Position numbers and translations under genes: made by a program. Below, piece after piece: positions 55,988 to 64,000 of a stretch of 64,000 nucleotides of DNA. Position 1 is the first letter of the stretch; each line of letters opens with the position of its first letter. The notes below the pieces were generated by a model. That model was given only the letters and a program-made list of their open reading frames with translations, was not told where the DNA came from and made no database searches. The stretch is from Pseudoalteromonas sp. A601 (lineage in GTDB: Bacteria; Pseudomonadota; Gammaproteobacteria; Enterobacterales; Alteromonadaceae): positions 149,103-213,102 of the forward strand of contig NZ_MXQF01000007.1 in the NCBI RefSeq assembly GCF_002165575.1. Reading direction: 5' to 3'.

Positions 55988-56894
55988 TCGTGTAGTACTT
56001 TTTACTTCAAGTTGTTTGGCTATGCCTACAATCAATTTGCTGTTGCAAGCAGAACTGCTGGTTACGGTGGTTTTTGTTGATGACGAAGCACAACATATTC
56101 AACATGAGCAGCAACAGTTACGCGCCCAATGTGAGGCATTAAATATAAACCTCACCAGGTGGAACAATAATGATCAATTGGTAGCTCAACTTGATCAATG
56201 GCATGCATCAATCGCAGTTTCGTGTTTTACAGCAAGAGCATTGGATGATGAAATTATTAAATTTTTTCATGGCCAAGCTTATGGACTGTGCTGTGGTATA
56301 GCTAAGAGTCATCAATGGACCAATAGTTTATATTGGCATATCAGAACACAGCAAAATGAACTGCCTACCACTTTGCAAAGACTCAACAGTAATGAAAATA
56401 CAGCGCTGCAATCTGTTGTGATTCATCCGTTTGATACCTACCAAAGTTTGTCGTTACGAGTGGCTTCAGCGTTAGCGTCTGCTTTAGTAAATGTAATGGC
56501 GAAGCTAAATATGATCACTTGGCAATCATTAAATGAAAAACAAGTCTTACCAAATACTGCAAAACCAATCACCCGCGAAGCCATAACTTTATCTTTTAAA
56601 ACTCATAGTGCTAATGATTTCGTTGCTGCAGCAAAAGCAGGTAATCCACTATATGGGGGTTTTATTTTGATAACTCAGTTGGGTGAAATTAACGTGTTGC
56701 AAGCTTCAACTATTGAGCAAAATGAGTTTTTTGAGCCTGCGGGTACGATTTTAACAATCAATAAATCAGCAGGGTTAATTGTACAAACTAAACAGGGAGC
56801 GGTGGTACTAGATATTATTTCTAGCCAGTTTGGCTGCATCTCTGGTTATCGGTTTGCATCTTTAGCGAATATTAGTGCTGGAATGCAATTATAA
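55974..56894 (+). CDS. Degenerate formyltransferase-like protein
   Basis: The protein has 306 residues and resembles Fmt/ArnA-type formyltransferases in layout. It has an N-terminal Rossmann part (LLQAELLVTVVFVDDEA), a middle part and a C-terminal barrel with AGTILTINKSAGLIVQTKQGAVV. The catalytic Asn-x-His region, normally like NGHPSLLP, reads GLCCGIAKSHQW, so the usual Asn/His pair is absent. It may be inactive as a formyltransferase, have a changed reaction, or only bind ligand. It overlaps the previous gene by 14 bases. Confidence 0.6.
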   Translation: MQQVNRVVLFTSSCLAMPTINLLLQAELLVTVVFVDDEAQHIQHEQQQLRAQCEALNINLTRWNNNDQLVAQLDQWHASIAVSCFTARALDDEIIKFFHGQAYGLCCGIAKSHQWTNSLYWHIRTQQNELPTTLQRLNSNENTALQSVVIHPFDTYQSLSLRVASALASALVNVMAKLNMITWQSLNEKQVLPNTAKPITREAITLSFKTHSANDFVAAAKAGNPLYGGFILITQLGEINVLQASTIEQNEFFEPAGTILTINKSAGLIVQTKQGAVVLDIISSQFGCISGYRFASLANISAGMQL

Positions 56895-56921
56895 CTATAT
56901 AAAATTTAGAGGAAATAAATT

Positions 56922-57620
56922 ATGAGTGCAGATCCATATATTGGCGATGTAGAAATATTTGCGGGTAACTTTGCCCCAAGAAGTTGGGCTATGTGCGACG
57001 GGCAGTTATTGCCGATTAGTAGCAATACTGCGCTTTTTTCTATTATTGGGACGATATACGGTGGTGACGGCCGTACCACTATGGCGTTACCAGATATACG
57101 GGGGCGAGCACCTATTGGCTATGGTTATGGTCCCGGCTTGAGCGGTTATAAGCTTGGTCAAAAAGGAGGCGTTGAATCTGTATATATTTCACAACCCTAT
57201 TTACCTTCAATGCATAGCACAGTGTCATTGCCAAGCTCTGCGCAGTCAGTCTCAGTCAGTATTCCAGGGCAAACCATAACCGATGTGACCGGTACTGCAA
57301 ATATTGCAACGGCACAAAATGCCGATACAGGTGAGCCTACAGCAGGTGCGGCATTGGCTACGGTTGTTGCTGGTGGTGGCCCTGATAAACAAGAATTGAT
57401 CTATCAAACTGCGCCATCATCCTTACTTAGCCTTGGTAATGTGAGTGTGGATTCGTTTGATATCCCAGCACAAACAAATGTGCCACTGACGCTGCCAGCT
57501 AATAGTTTACATGGGACGGTGTCTCTATCTGGTGGTAATCAAGCTATGGATATTCGCACACCTTCCATTGCAATGAACTACGTTATTGCTTTGCAGGGGT
57601 TATTCCCGAGTCGGAATTAA
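56922..57620 (+). CDS. Tail-collar domain protein (microcystin-dependent, MdpB type)
   Basis: The protein has 232 residues. The N-terminal collar domain is clear: YIGDVEIFAGNFAPRSWAMC, then GQLLPISSNTALFSIIGTIYGG and TTMALPDIRGRAPIGYG. A Ser/Thr/Gly-rich middle and a C-terminal strand set (MNYVIALQGLFPSRN) follow. The family is shared by phage tail fibres and bacterial microcystin-dependent proteins, but no other phage structural gene lies near. AGAGGAAA precedes the ATG. It is flanked by modifying enzymes and is a candidate substrate or assembly partner. Confidence 0.88.
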   Translation: MSADPYIGDVEIFAGNFAPRSWAMCDGQLLPISSNTALFSIIGTIYGGDGRTTMALPDIRGRAPIGYGYGPGLSGYKLGQKGGVESVYISQPYLPSMHSTVSLPSSAQSVSVSIPGQTITDVTGTANIATAQNADTGEPTAGAALATVVAGGGPDKQELIYQTAPSSLLSLGNVSVDSFDIPAQTNVPLTLPANSLHGTVSLSGGNQAMDIRTPSIAMNYVIALQGLFPSRN

Positions 57621-57626
57621 TTATTT

Positions 57627-58451
57627 ATGCAGCATCGTTATCATTTTATCGCAGGTTTGCCCAGAGCAGGCTCAACATTATTGGCGAGTATATTAAGACA
57701 AAACCCTGATTTTCACGCTGATATGTCAACGCCTGTTGCTGGCTTTGTCACTAACCTATTGGAGCAAATGGGTTCTGGGAGTGAGTTCGCTTCGAGTATT
57801 ACTTCGGTCCAGCGACTGAATATATGTCGAGCTATTTGCTCTGGCTATTATCAGGAAGTTGAAAAGCCAGTCGTGTTTGACACTAACCGATTATGGACCG
57901 CAAAACTTAACGTACTAAATACTTTATTTGGCAATGATTTTAAGGTGATTTGCTTAGTAAGAAACCCGGCATGGGTGATGGATAGTTTTGAGCGTATTTA
58001 CAGAAAAAACAGCCTTGAATTTAGTCGTATATATTCCGCTGCAACGCGGCAAAACGTGTATACCCGCTGTGAGCATATTGCGTCTAATCTTGGGCCATTT
58101 GGTAGTGCGTGGGCTGCGTTAAAAGAAGGTTTTTATGGTGAGTTTTCAGAGCAATTGTTGTTGCTCGATTATGACTTGTTGGTGACTAAACCAGAAAATA
58201 GCCTAGCGCTGATTTATCAGTTTTTAGGTTTGCCTGGTTATCAGCATGATTTTGAAAATGTCAGCTATAACGCTAGTGAATTTGATAAAAACTTGGGAGC
58301 AGAGGGGTTACATGCGGTGAAGCAAAAGGTGGAATTTACCGGCCGCAAAACGGTGCTTCCTCCTGAATTGTTTAAAAAATACAGCGATATGGCTTTTTGG
58401 CTGGATCCACAAGGTAGTAACGCAAGCTTAATCACACAAAAAACACCTTAA
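57627..58451 (+). CDS. PAPS-dependent sulfotransferase-family protein
   Basis: The protein has 274 residues. The 5' phosphosulfate loop is visible at the N terminus (FIAGLPRAGSTLLASILRQN) and the 3' phosphate-binding segment in VICLVRNPAWVMDSFERIYR. The C-terminal half has LLLLDYDLLVTKPENSLALI. Relatives of this type sulfate proteins or sugars, including tyrosylprotein-like groups. No signal peptide or membrane helix is seen, so it acts in the cytoplasm. It begins 6 bases after the collar-protein stop, and a giant surface-protein gene follows. Confidence 0.82.
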   Translation: MQHRYHFIAGLPRAGSTLLASILRQNPDFHADMSTPVAGFVTNLLEQMGSGSEFASSITSVQRLNICRAICSGYYQEVEKPVVFDTNRLWTAKLNVLNTLFGNDFKVICLVRNPAWVMDSFERIYRKNSLEFSRIYSAATRQNVYTRCEHIASNLGPFGSAWAALKEGFYGEFSEQLLLLDYDLLVTKPENSLALIYQFLGLPGYQHDFENVSYNASEFDKNLGAEGLHAVKQKVEFTGRKTVLPPELFKKYSDMAFWLDPQGSNASLITQKTP

Positions 58452-58511
58452 CATTTTAAATAAGTAGTACTAAAGCAACGCTTTATACAATATGGTTAGA
58501 GGACTAAACCA

Positions 58512-61500
58512 ATGCTGCATTTCTCTTTATCTCCAATTTCTATCTTTGTCGGTTCAGCCCTAGGGCTTACTCAAGTGGCTGGTGTTACTGTTAGTGAATA
58601 CGCTCAATTACCAGCGCAGCCTGAGCACAGCGTAAGCGTATTTAGGTCTGGTCAGGTTAGCAAAGATAAGGTGAAAAGTGAGCAATCGGTTGCGCCGGGT
58701 GAAAATGATTTGGTGATCGAAAGTGCCAATGTTATTAAGCATTTGATCATTATTGATGCGGCTGTCCCTGATAAAAGCTTACTTTACGGGCAACGCAAAA
58801 TAGGTACTGAAATAGTTGAATTGCAAGCTAATGAGTCTGGCATTAAGCAACTTGAAGCACTACTAGTTGATTATCATAATCTACAGAGCGTGAGTATTTT
58901 TGCTCATGGGCGCAGTGGCGAAGTATTACTTGGAAACAGCTCAATAAATACCGCGGTGGTTGAAAAAAACACACAATTTATGCAGGTGTTTAAAGGGGCA
59001 GTTGCATCAGGTGGTGACATATTTTTTTATGGTTGTGATGTTGGCAAAGATACGCAGGGTGAGCAGTTTTTAACAGTATTTAATCAAGCAACGGATTTAG
59101 ATGTTGCTGCTTCTGATGATTTAACGGGTAATGCTAGCAAAGGAGGGGATTGGGATTTAGAAATCGTTAAAGGCGACGTGGATTTTGCTAACCGACCTTT
59201 TTCAGAGCATGCACTACAGGACTTTTCAGATGTATTGGCTTTTGACAGTACATTAACGTTTGATAATTTACCTACTGGCTATGCGAACTGTAAAAGTTAT
59301 CAAATCCCTGGCACCACTTACAGCATAAAAATTAAATCTGGAGCGGATGGTGAGAAAGATTTATATAATTATTACGTTGGTTATGCTCAAGTAGGCACAA
59401 ATTCGTCACATCAGACTTATAGTAAAATATATTTTACAAATAACGAAACGTTTAATTTATCTAGTTTATATGTTAAGAACGATAACGGCAGTGGGAGTAA
59501 TAAAGTCATACGGTTAACAACGGATAAAGGAGGTGAAGTAAACAGCGGGAGTTTGCCTTACGGTGATAGCGAGACAGTAAATGCTTCTGGTGCACTATTT
59601 ACGGGGATAAAATGGTTAAAAATAGCTTACAGTGACAATTCAATTCTTGGCTGGGTGAAAATTGATAACCTTGCCATAAATAATTTATCGTCAGCTCCAG
59701 TAAACTCAGCCCCTGTAGTTGATTTAAATGGAGGAGGAGCTGGATCAGATAGTTCTGTTTCGTTTACTGAAGGTAATGGTGCGGTAAATATAGCATCCAG
59801 CGCTAACGTAACTGATAGCGATGCAGACACAATAACAACAATAACGGTGTCATTAACTAACGACCAAGATGGTGCCTTAGAAGGGCTGAGTGTTTCAGCG
59901 GCGGCACAAAATGCACTTGGTGGTATATCAGGTGCCTCAGACATTACTCTACAAGATACAATTTCTATTACTGGTGCAAGCGCAAGTACCGCAGAGGTTG
60001 CTAGTTTTTTAAGGGCAATAACTTATAACAACACCAGCTCTACCCCCAATACCACAGCCAGAAATATCACAGTTGTCATTAACGATGGTACAGAAAATAG
60101 TGTAACCCGAAGTGCAAGTATCAGCATTGCGAACGTGACTGCAGCAAGCTCAATAGCCGCTGGTTTCAATACTTCAAATGGCACAAATTTAAGTCCTGCA
60201 ATAACGTTTAGTAATGATAATGAAACTCTAACTATTAGTAATGCATTACATATTGCGGGATCAACCGCCGATGGTGGCGGTGGAACAGATACTATCAATG
60301 TAATTGATGGTGCTGACCTTACCGGTTTTGCATCGTTGACCGGTTTTGAAACCCTCACCCCCTATAACGATGGTTCATTGACTTTAAGTGAAACGCAGCA
60401 CGAGAGTTTCACCACCATAAATGGCACAGGTACGAATCAGTTCACTATCTCTAGTGCGAACGGCGATCAAACACTCACTGGCGATGCAGATATTGAAACT
60501 TATGTGCTTGGCGCAGCAATGACCTTTACTCTTGGTAGCGCAGCGCAAAATGTAACTGGTAGCAGCGCAGCTGATACGGTTAATATTAATGCCTTTGCAG
60601 TTACTGGAACACTAAACGGTGCTGCAGGCACCGATGTATTACAGGTCGGCGCTGGGGCTGATCTTAGCGGTGCAACAATTTCTGCTTTTGAATCGTTAAC
60701 GCTTGCCAGCGGTGCAAGTGTAACGATGACCGAATTGCAGCACGATAATTTTTCAACGTTTACGGCACCGGGTAGTGAAACAATAACCATTAGTTCAGCA
60801 ACGGATGGGCTAGTAGGTAACAGTGCGATTGAAACGTATGTACTTGCTGCGGCAAATGCATTCACACTTGGCGCTGTGGGGCAAAATTTTACGGGCAGTA
60901 CAGGGGATGACTCTCTTAATGTGGGGTCGTTTGCTGCAACGGGTATTTTAGCGGGCAATACGGGTACTGATACGTTATCTATTGGTAGTGGTGGCAGTAT
61001 TGTTGGCGCCACGATTAGCGGCTTTGAAAACTTGGCTGTAGCCAGTGGCGGTTCAGCAAGTATTGCTGCATCACAATTAGCATTGTTCTCCGGTACGGTA
61101 ACAGGTAGTGGCACAGAGACATTGACTATTTTAGGTGACGGTAATTTCGCAACAGTCTCTGCAATTGAAAACTATACAATAGCGGATGACAGCAGCAATG
61201 CACGAACGGTTGCTATTAGTAGTGCAGGGCACTCAGTAACAGCGAGCTCAGCAAGTGATGCTATTACGTTTGATATTGGCACACTAGCTTATACGGGAAC
61301 AATTACCGGCGAAAATAGTGTTGCTGATACGTTATCGATGAATAATGCCGCAAATATTACTAATGCGACCATCAGTAATGTGGCTAATTTAACACTTGCG
61401 TCGGGCGCATCAGTGTCGATGACGGCCAGTCAGCATGGCAACTTTATAGGCACCATAACCGCACCAGGCTCAGAAACGATTACTATCACCGGTGATGGTG

Positions 61501-64000
61501 ATTTTACAACGTTAACTGGTATTGAAAGCTACGATGTAGCTGATGACAGTACAAATACCAGAACCATCACCGTATCAACGGGGACGACTAATGTAACCGC
61601 CGGTTCATCGACAGATGCAATCACTTTTGCAATTGGTAGCAGCGCATACACAGGCACCTTAATTGGCGAGGGTAGTGTTGCCGACCAAGTACAAGTCACT
61701 GATGGTGCAGACATTAGCGGCGGTGGATTTTTAAATATAGGCACTCTTTCGTTAGCTAGCGGCGCAACAGTGGTTATTGATGCGGCTAATATTGGTAATT
61801 TTAGCACTGCGATAACGGGGAGCGCGGGTTCTGAAACACTGAAACTGATGGATGGTGGGGCGTTTGATTTCACCAGTACTTCAGTGTCTGCGGTTGAAGC
61901 AATCGCAATAGGGACTGACAATAATACGACGATAATTTTAACTGATAATTTTAATGCAAATGGTCAAGCTGTATCAGTTGCAAATGCGAGTGGCGGCGAA
62001 ATTACAGCAGATTTAACAATAAATGCTTCAGCTTTTAGCAGTGACGCATTAACGATTTCGGCCAGTAATTTTAACGGCGATGATACTATTACTGGTGGTA
62101 GCGGTGCAGATACCATTCGCCCTGGCGGTGGTACTGATTCGATGACAGGCAATGCCGGTAGCGATAACTTTGTTGGTAGTGTGGCACAATTATCAGGGGA
62201 TACAATCACTGATCTAGCCGTAGGTGATAGCTTAACTATTACAGCTGTGACAGGGCTTTCAAGTGCCAATGTGCGATTTAATGGTACTAGTACATTAGAA
62301 GTTGATACAGATGCCACTGATTTTAATATTTCAGAGCTTACGCTGGCGCTAAGTAACTCCCCAGCGGCAAATTTAGCTTTTAGTGTGGCTGACAGTGGGA
62401 GCGATACTGTTATCACTTTTGTTGAGCCAAATAGCGCTCCTGTATTTAGTAGCTTGAATGGCGGTACGACCTTTACTGAAAATGGCTCGGCAATTGTTAT
62501 CGACTCTGATGTGACGATTGCTGATACTGAGCTCGATGCTCTTAATGGCGCGATAGGTAATTATAATAATGCCAGCTTAACCATTAGTCGAAACGGTGGA
62601 GCAAGTACGCAAGATGTCTTTGCGAACAATAGCTTATTGGGGGTGCTAATTGAGGGTAATACATTTACTTATAATTCGACCACGGTCGGCACGGTAACCA
62701 CCAACTCAGTAGGTACGTTAGTACTGACCTTTAATGCGAATGCGACCTCTGCCATTGTTGACTCAGTGCTGCAAAGCATTACCTATCAAAATAGTTCAGA
62801 ATCACCATCATCCGCAGTGACTTTGGATTATGTTTTTAATGATGGGGTAGCAAACAGTACGGGTACAAATCAAGCTGTAGTGAACATTACTGGGCTAAAT
62901 GATAGCCCAACTGATATTTCGCTATCATCGGCAAGTATCAATCAATCATCAACTGGGGTGGCTGCTAATATAGGATCGCTTTCTACCTCAGATGTAGATA
63001 CTAGCGACAGCCACAGTTATTCGTTTGTAAGCTCAGGTGCAAGTGTAAGCGGCACATGTAGCGCTGATACAAACAATAGTAGTTTTCAGATCAGTGGCAG
63101 CTTAATTCAAACGCAAGCTGCACTTAGTGCAGGAAGTTACATTGTCTGCGTACAAAGTAATGATGCTACGACCACGTTTCAAAAAGCGTTTACTATTACA
63201 GTCACGGATGATGTAGCGCCTAATGCACCTTCAACCCCAGATTTAGACGTGGCTTCAGATTCAGGGGTATCTAATACAGACAACATTACCAGTGATACTA
63301 CGCCAACATTTAGTGGTACTGCTGAGAGTGGCTCAACGGTTGCTTTGTATAGTGATCAAGTTGGTGGCGGAGCAACGGTAATAGGAACTGCTACGGCGAC
63401 TGGTGGTAATTGGCAGATCACAACCAGTGCTTTAACTAGCGGTTTAGATCATGCTATTTCAGCAAAAGCAACTGACGCTGCAAGTAATGTGAGTAGTAGC
63501 TCAAGTGCGTTGACTATTACAATAGACACTGCTGCGCCGATCGCTCCGAGTTCGCCAGACTTGTCAGCAGCAAGTGATAGCGGTGCTTCTAACACAGATA
63601 ATATTACAAACGATACCACACCGACCTTTACGGGAACCGGTACTACAGGTGACAGCATTACTCTTATTTCAAGTATTGATGGCTCAATAGGGAGCGCAGT
63701 TGTTATTGGTGGGGTATGGAGTATCACAGCAAGTTCAGCTATGTCCAGTGGCTCGCATGCCATTATGGCACGTGCGACGGACTCTGCTGGTAATATCACC
63801 AATGGTACGAGTACTACAATAACGATTGACACTAATGTGAGTACTCCGAGTATTACCACGCCCATTGAAGTAGATGGTCGGATCAATGCTGTAGAAGATG
63901 CGCATGTGCTTATTCAAGGAAGCGGTGCTGATTCTGGTGCTACGGTTAATGTAACTATCAGCGATGGCGCAAATAGCCAATCGCGCAGTGTGACGGCTGA
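58512..64000 (+). CDS. Giant DUF4347 surface/secreted repeat protein (partial, runs off window)
   Basis: An open frame of over 1829 codons with no stop before the window end. The ATG follows AGAGGA. The N terminus has a hydrophobic, signal-like stretch. A DUF4347 domain (about 75-235) includes SVSIFAHGRSGEVLLGN, IFFYGCDVGKDTQGEQFL and LTGNASKGGDWDLEIV. A cadherin-like segment, four ~110-125-residue repeats, an RTX-type calcium segment (GGSGADTIRPGGGTDSMTG) and Bap-type Ig repeats follow. Such proteins are exported adhesins or matrix proteins; export route is not shown. Several long minus-strand frames over it are shadows of its biased codon use. Confidence 0.88.
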   Translation, partial: MLHFSLSPISIFVGSALGLTQVAGVTVSEYAQLPAQPEHSVSVFRSGQVSKDKVKSEQSVAPGENDLVIESANVIKHLIIIDAAVPDKSLLYGQRKIGTEIVELQANESGIKQLEALLVDYHNLQSVSIFAHGRSGEVLLGNSSINTAVVEKNTQFMQVFKGAVASGGDIFFYGCDVGKDTQGEQFLTVFNQATDLDVAASDDLTGNASKGGDWDLEIVKGDVDFANRPFSEHALQDFSDVLAFDSTLTFDNLPTGYANCKSYQIPGTTYSIKIKSGADGEKDLYNYYVGYAQVGTNSSHQTYSKIYFTNNETFNLSSLYVKNDNGSGSNKVIRLTTDKGGEVNSGSLPYGDSETVNASGALFTGIKWLKIAYSDNSILGWVKIDNLAINNLSSAPVNSAPVVDLNGGGAGSDSSVSFTEGNGAVNIASSANVTDSDADTITTITVSLTNDQDGALEGLSVSAAAQNALGGISGASDITLQDTISITGASASTAEVASFLRAITYNNTSSTPNTTARNITVVINDGTENSVTRSASISIANVTAASSIAAGFNTSNGTNLSPAITFSNDNETLTISNALHIAGSTADGGGGTDTINVIDGADLTGFASLTGFETLTPYNDGSLTLSETQHESFTTINGTGTNQFTISSANGDQTLTGDADIETYVLGAAMTFTLGSAAQNVTGSSAADTVNINAFAVTGTLNGAAGTDVLQVGAGADLSGATISAFESLTLASGASVTMTELQHDNFSTFTAPGSETITISSATDGLVGNSAIETYVLAAANAFTLGAVGQNFTGSTGDDSLNVGSFAATGILAGNTGTDTLSIGSGGSIVGATISGFENLAVASGGSASIAASQLALFSGTVTGSGTETLTILGDGNFATVSAIENYTIADDSSNARTVAISSAGHSVTASSASDAITFDIGTLAYTGTITGENSVADTLSMNNAANITNATISNVANLTLASGASVSMTASQHGNFIGTITAPGSETITITGDGDFTTLTGIESYDVADDSTNTRTITVSTGTTNVTAGSSTDAITFAIGSSAYTGTLIGEGSVADQVQVTDGADISGGGFLNIGTLSLASGATVVIDAANIGNFSTAITGSAGSETLKLMDGGAFDFTSTSVSAVEAIAIGTDNNTTIILTDNFNANGQAVSVANASGGEITADLTINASAFSSDALTISASNFNGDDTITGGSGADTIRPGGGTDSMTGNAGSDNFVGSVAQLSGDTITDLAVGDSLTITAVTGLSSANVRFNGTSTLEVDTDATDFNISELTLALSNSPAANLAFSVADSGSDTVITFVEPNSAPVFSSLNGGTTFTENGSAIVIDSDVTIADTELDALNGAIGNYNNASLTISRNGGASTQDVFANNSLLGVLIEGNTFTYNSTTVGTVTTNSVGTLVLTFNANATSAIVDSVLQSITYQNSSESPSSAVTLDYVFNDGVANSTGTNQAVVNITGLNDSPTDISLSSASINQSSTGVAANIGSLSTSDVDTSDSHSYSFVSSGASVSGTCSADTNNSSFQISGSLIQTQAALSAGSYIVCVQSNDATTTFQKAFTITVTDDVAPNAPSTPDLDVASDSGVSNTDNITSDTTPTFSGTAESGSTVALYSDQVGGGATVIGTATATGGNWQITTSALTSGLDHAISAKATDAASNVSSSSSALTITIDTAAPIAPSSPDLSAASDSGASNTDNITNDTTPTFTGTGTTGDSITLISSIDGSIGSAVVIGGVWSITASSAMSSGSHAIMARATDSAGNITNGTSTTITIDTNVSTPSITTPIEVDGRINAVEDAHVLIQGSGADSGATVNVTISDGANSQSRSVTA
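60495..61895 (+). repeat. Four tandem repeats within the giant gene
   Basis: Units begin with E-x-Y-type turns at 60495 (112 aa), 60831 (112 aa), 61167 (119 aa) and 61524 (124 aa). Each has a TLASGASVTM-like core and an ETITI-like strand. The first two have the same length. They are diverged at the DNA level. Confidence 0.75.
62073..62180 (+). repeat. RTX-type calcium-binding segment in the giant gene
   Basis: NGDDTITGGSGADTI, then RPGGGTDSMTGNAGSDNF, follows the GGxGxDxUx pattern of hemolysin-type nonapeptides. RTX segments usually mark proteins exported by type I secretion and folded by external calcium. Confidence 0.7.
63207..63827 (+). repeat. Two Bap-type Ig-like repeats in the giant gene
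   Basis: Units at 63207-63524 (106 aa) and 63525-63827 (101 aa) share APxAPSxPDL, SDSGxSNTDNIT, DTTPTFxGT, a central HAIxAxATDxAxN and a closing TITID. A third unit appears to begin at 63828. Adhesins often carry many such units. Confidence 0.8.

Noticed and set aside
56922..57620. Collar-domain gene considered as evidence of a prophage
   Set aside because: No capsid, terminase, baseplate, sheath or lysis gene lies nearby, and the neighbours are modifying enzymes. The bacterial microcystin-dependent protein family explains it better.
60495..63827. Repeats in the giant gene considered as CRISPR or DNA-level tandem repeats
   Set aside because: They are long, diverged at the DNA level, in one reading frame and show protein-level conservation, with no short identical direct repeats or spacers.
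59627..63980. Series of minus-strand frames of 81-204 codons opposite the giant gene
   Set aside because: They are all antisense to one continuous plus-strand frame with clear DUF4347, RTX and Ig motifs. Their Ala/Val/Pro/Ser-rich composition is the mirror of its Ser/Thr/Gly/Asn-rich codons, and none has a ribosome site or a known motif.

Overview
The window looks like chromosomal DNA of a marine gammaproteobacterium of the Alteromonadales, most likely Pseudoalteromonas or a close relative. The evidence is AT-rich DNA, typical gammaproteobacterial gene blocks (murJ beside rpsT, ribF-ileS-lspA-fkpB-ispH, bamD/rluD-pgeF-clpB), a MotY stator-ring protein of the sodium-motor type, and a tmRNA with an ANDDNYSLAA-type tag. 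The genus is inferred from gene order and protein style, not from a search.

Layout. 1-9.9 kb: the tail of a Fis-type regulator, then transport and metabolism genes (ompW, a MATE pump, dapE, an olsF-type ornithine-lipid synthase, a ghrA-like reductase, an Smr protein, small membrane proteins, a stand-alone receiver). 10-17.8 kb: rpsT, murJ and the ribF-ileS-lspA-fkpB-ispH operon. 17.9-30.4 kb: a type IV pilus minor-pilin locus, with an AlgZ/AlgR-like two-component pair directly upstream of pilV-pilW-pilX-pilY1, a second full-length pilY1, pilE, and two FimT/GspH pseudopilins on the other strand. 30.5-46.9 kb: glnB, bamD, rluD, pgeF, clpB with a heat-shock promoter, pheA with a complete Phe-leader attenuator, a GGDEF/EAL protein, a tyrosine-type permease with a TyrR box, a DMT exporter with a possible switching leader, motY, rnt and a FapA-like protein.

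47.2-51.6 kb: ssrA, followed by a small decayed island bounded by a ~125-bp imperfect direct repeat of the ssrA 3' end and its terminator. Inside are a Fic C-terminal remnant, an AbiEi/AbiEii toxin-antitoxin pair with a perfect inverted-repeat operator, a truncated HP1/P2-like integrase, a multi-zinc-ribbon protein and a short YbjQ-like protein.

52.7-64 kb: an unusual accessory locus. It holds an MVL-type mannan-binding lectin and an unknown protein on the minus strand. Facing them is a tight plus-strand set: Asp/Asn beta-hydroxylase-like protein, methyltransferase-like protein, degenerate formyltransferase-like protein, tail-collar (microcystin-dependent, MdpB-type) protein, sulfotransferase, and a giant DUF4347/RTX/Ig-repeat surface protein that runs off the window. 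A TATTACAGC-type motif recurs at one-helical-turn spacing upstream of the lectin and in the divergent promoter, which suggests one regulator for the locus. The working hypothesis is a system that makes, modifies and displays or exports surface proteins. This locus is the best candidate here for an undescribed system.
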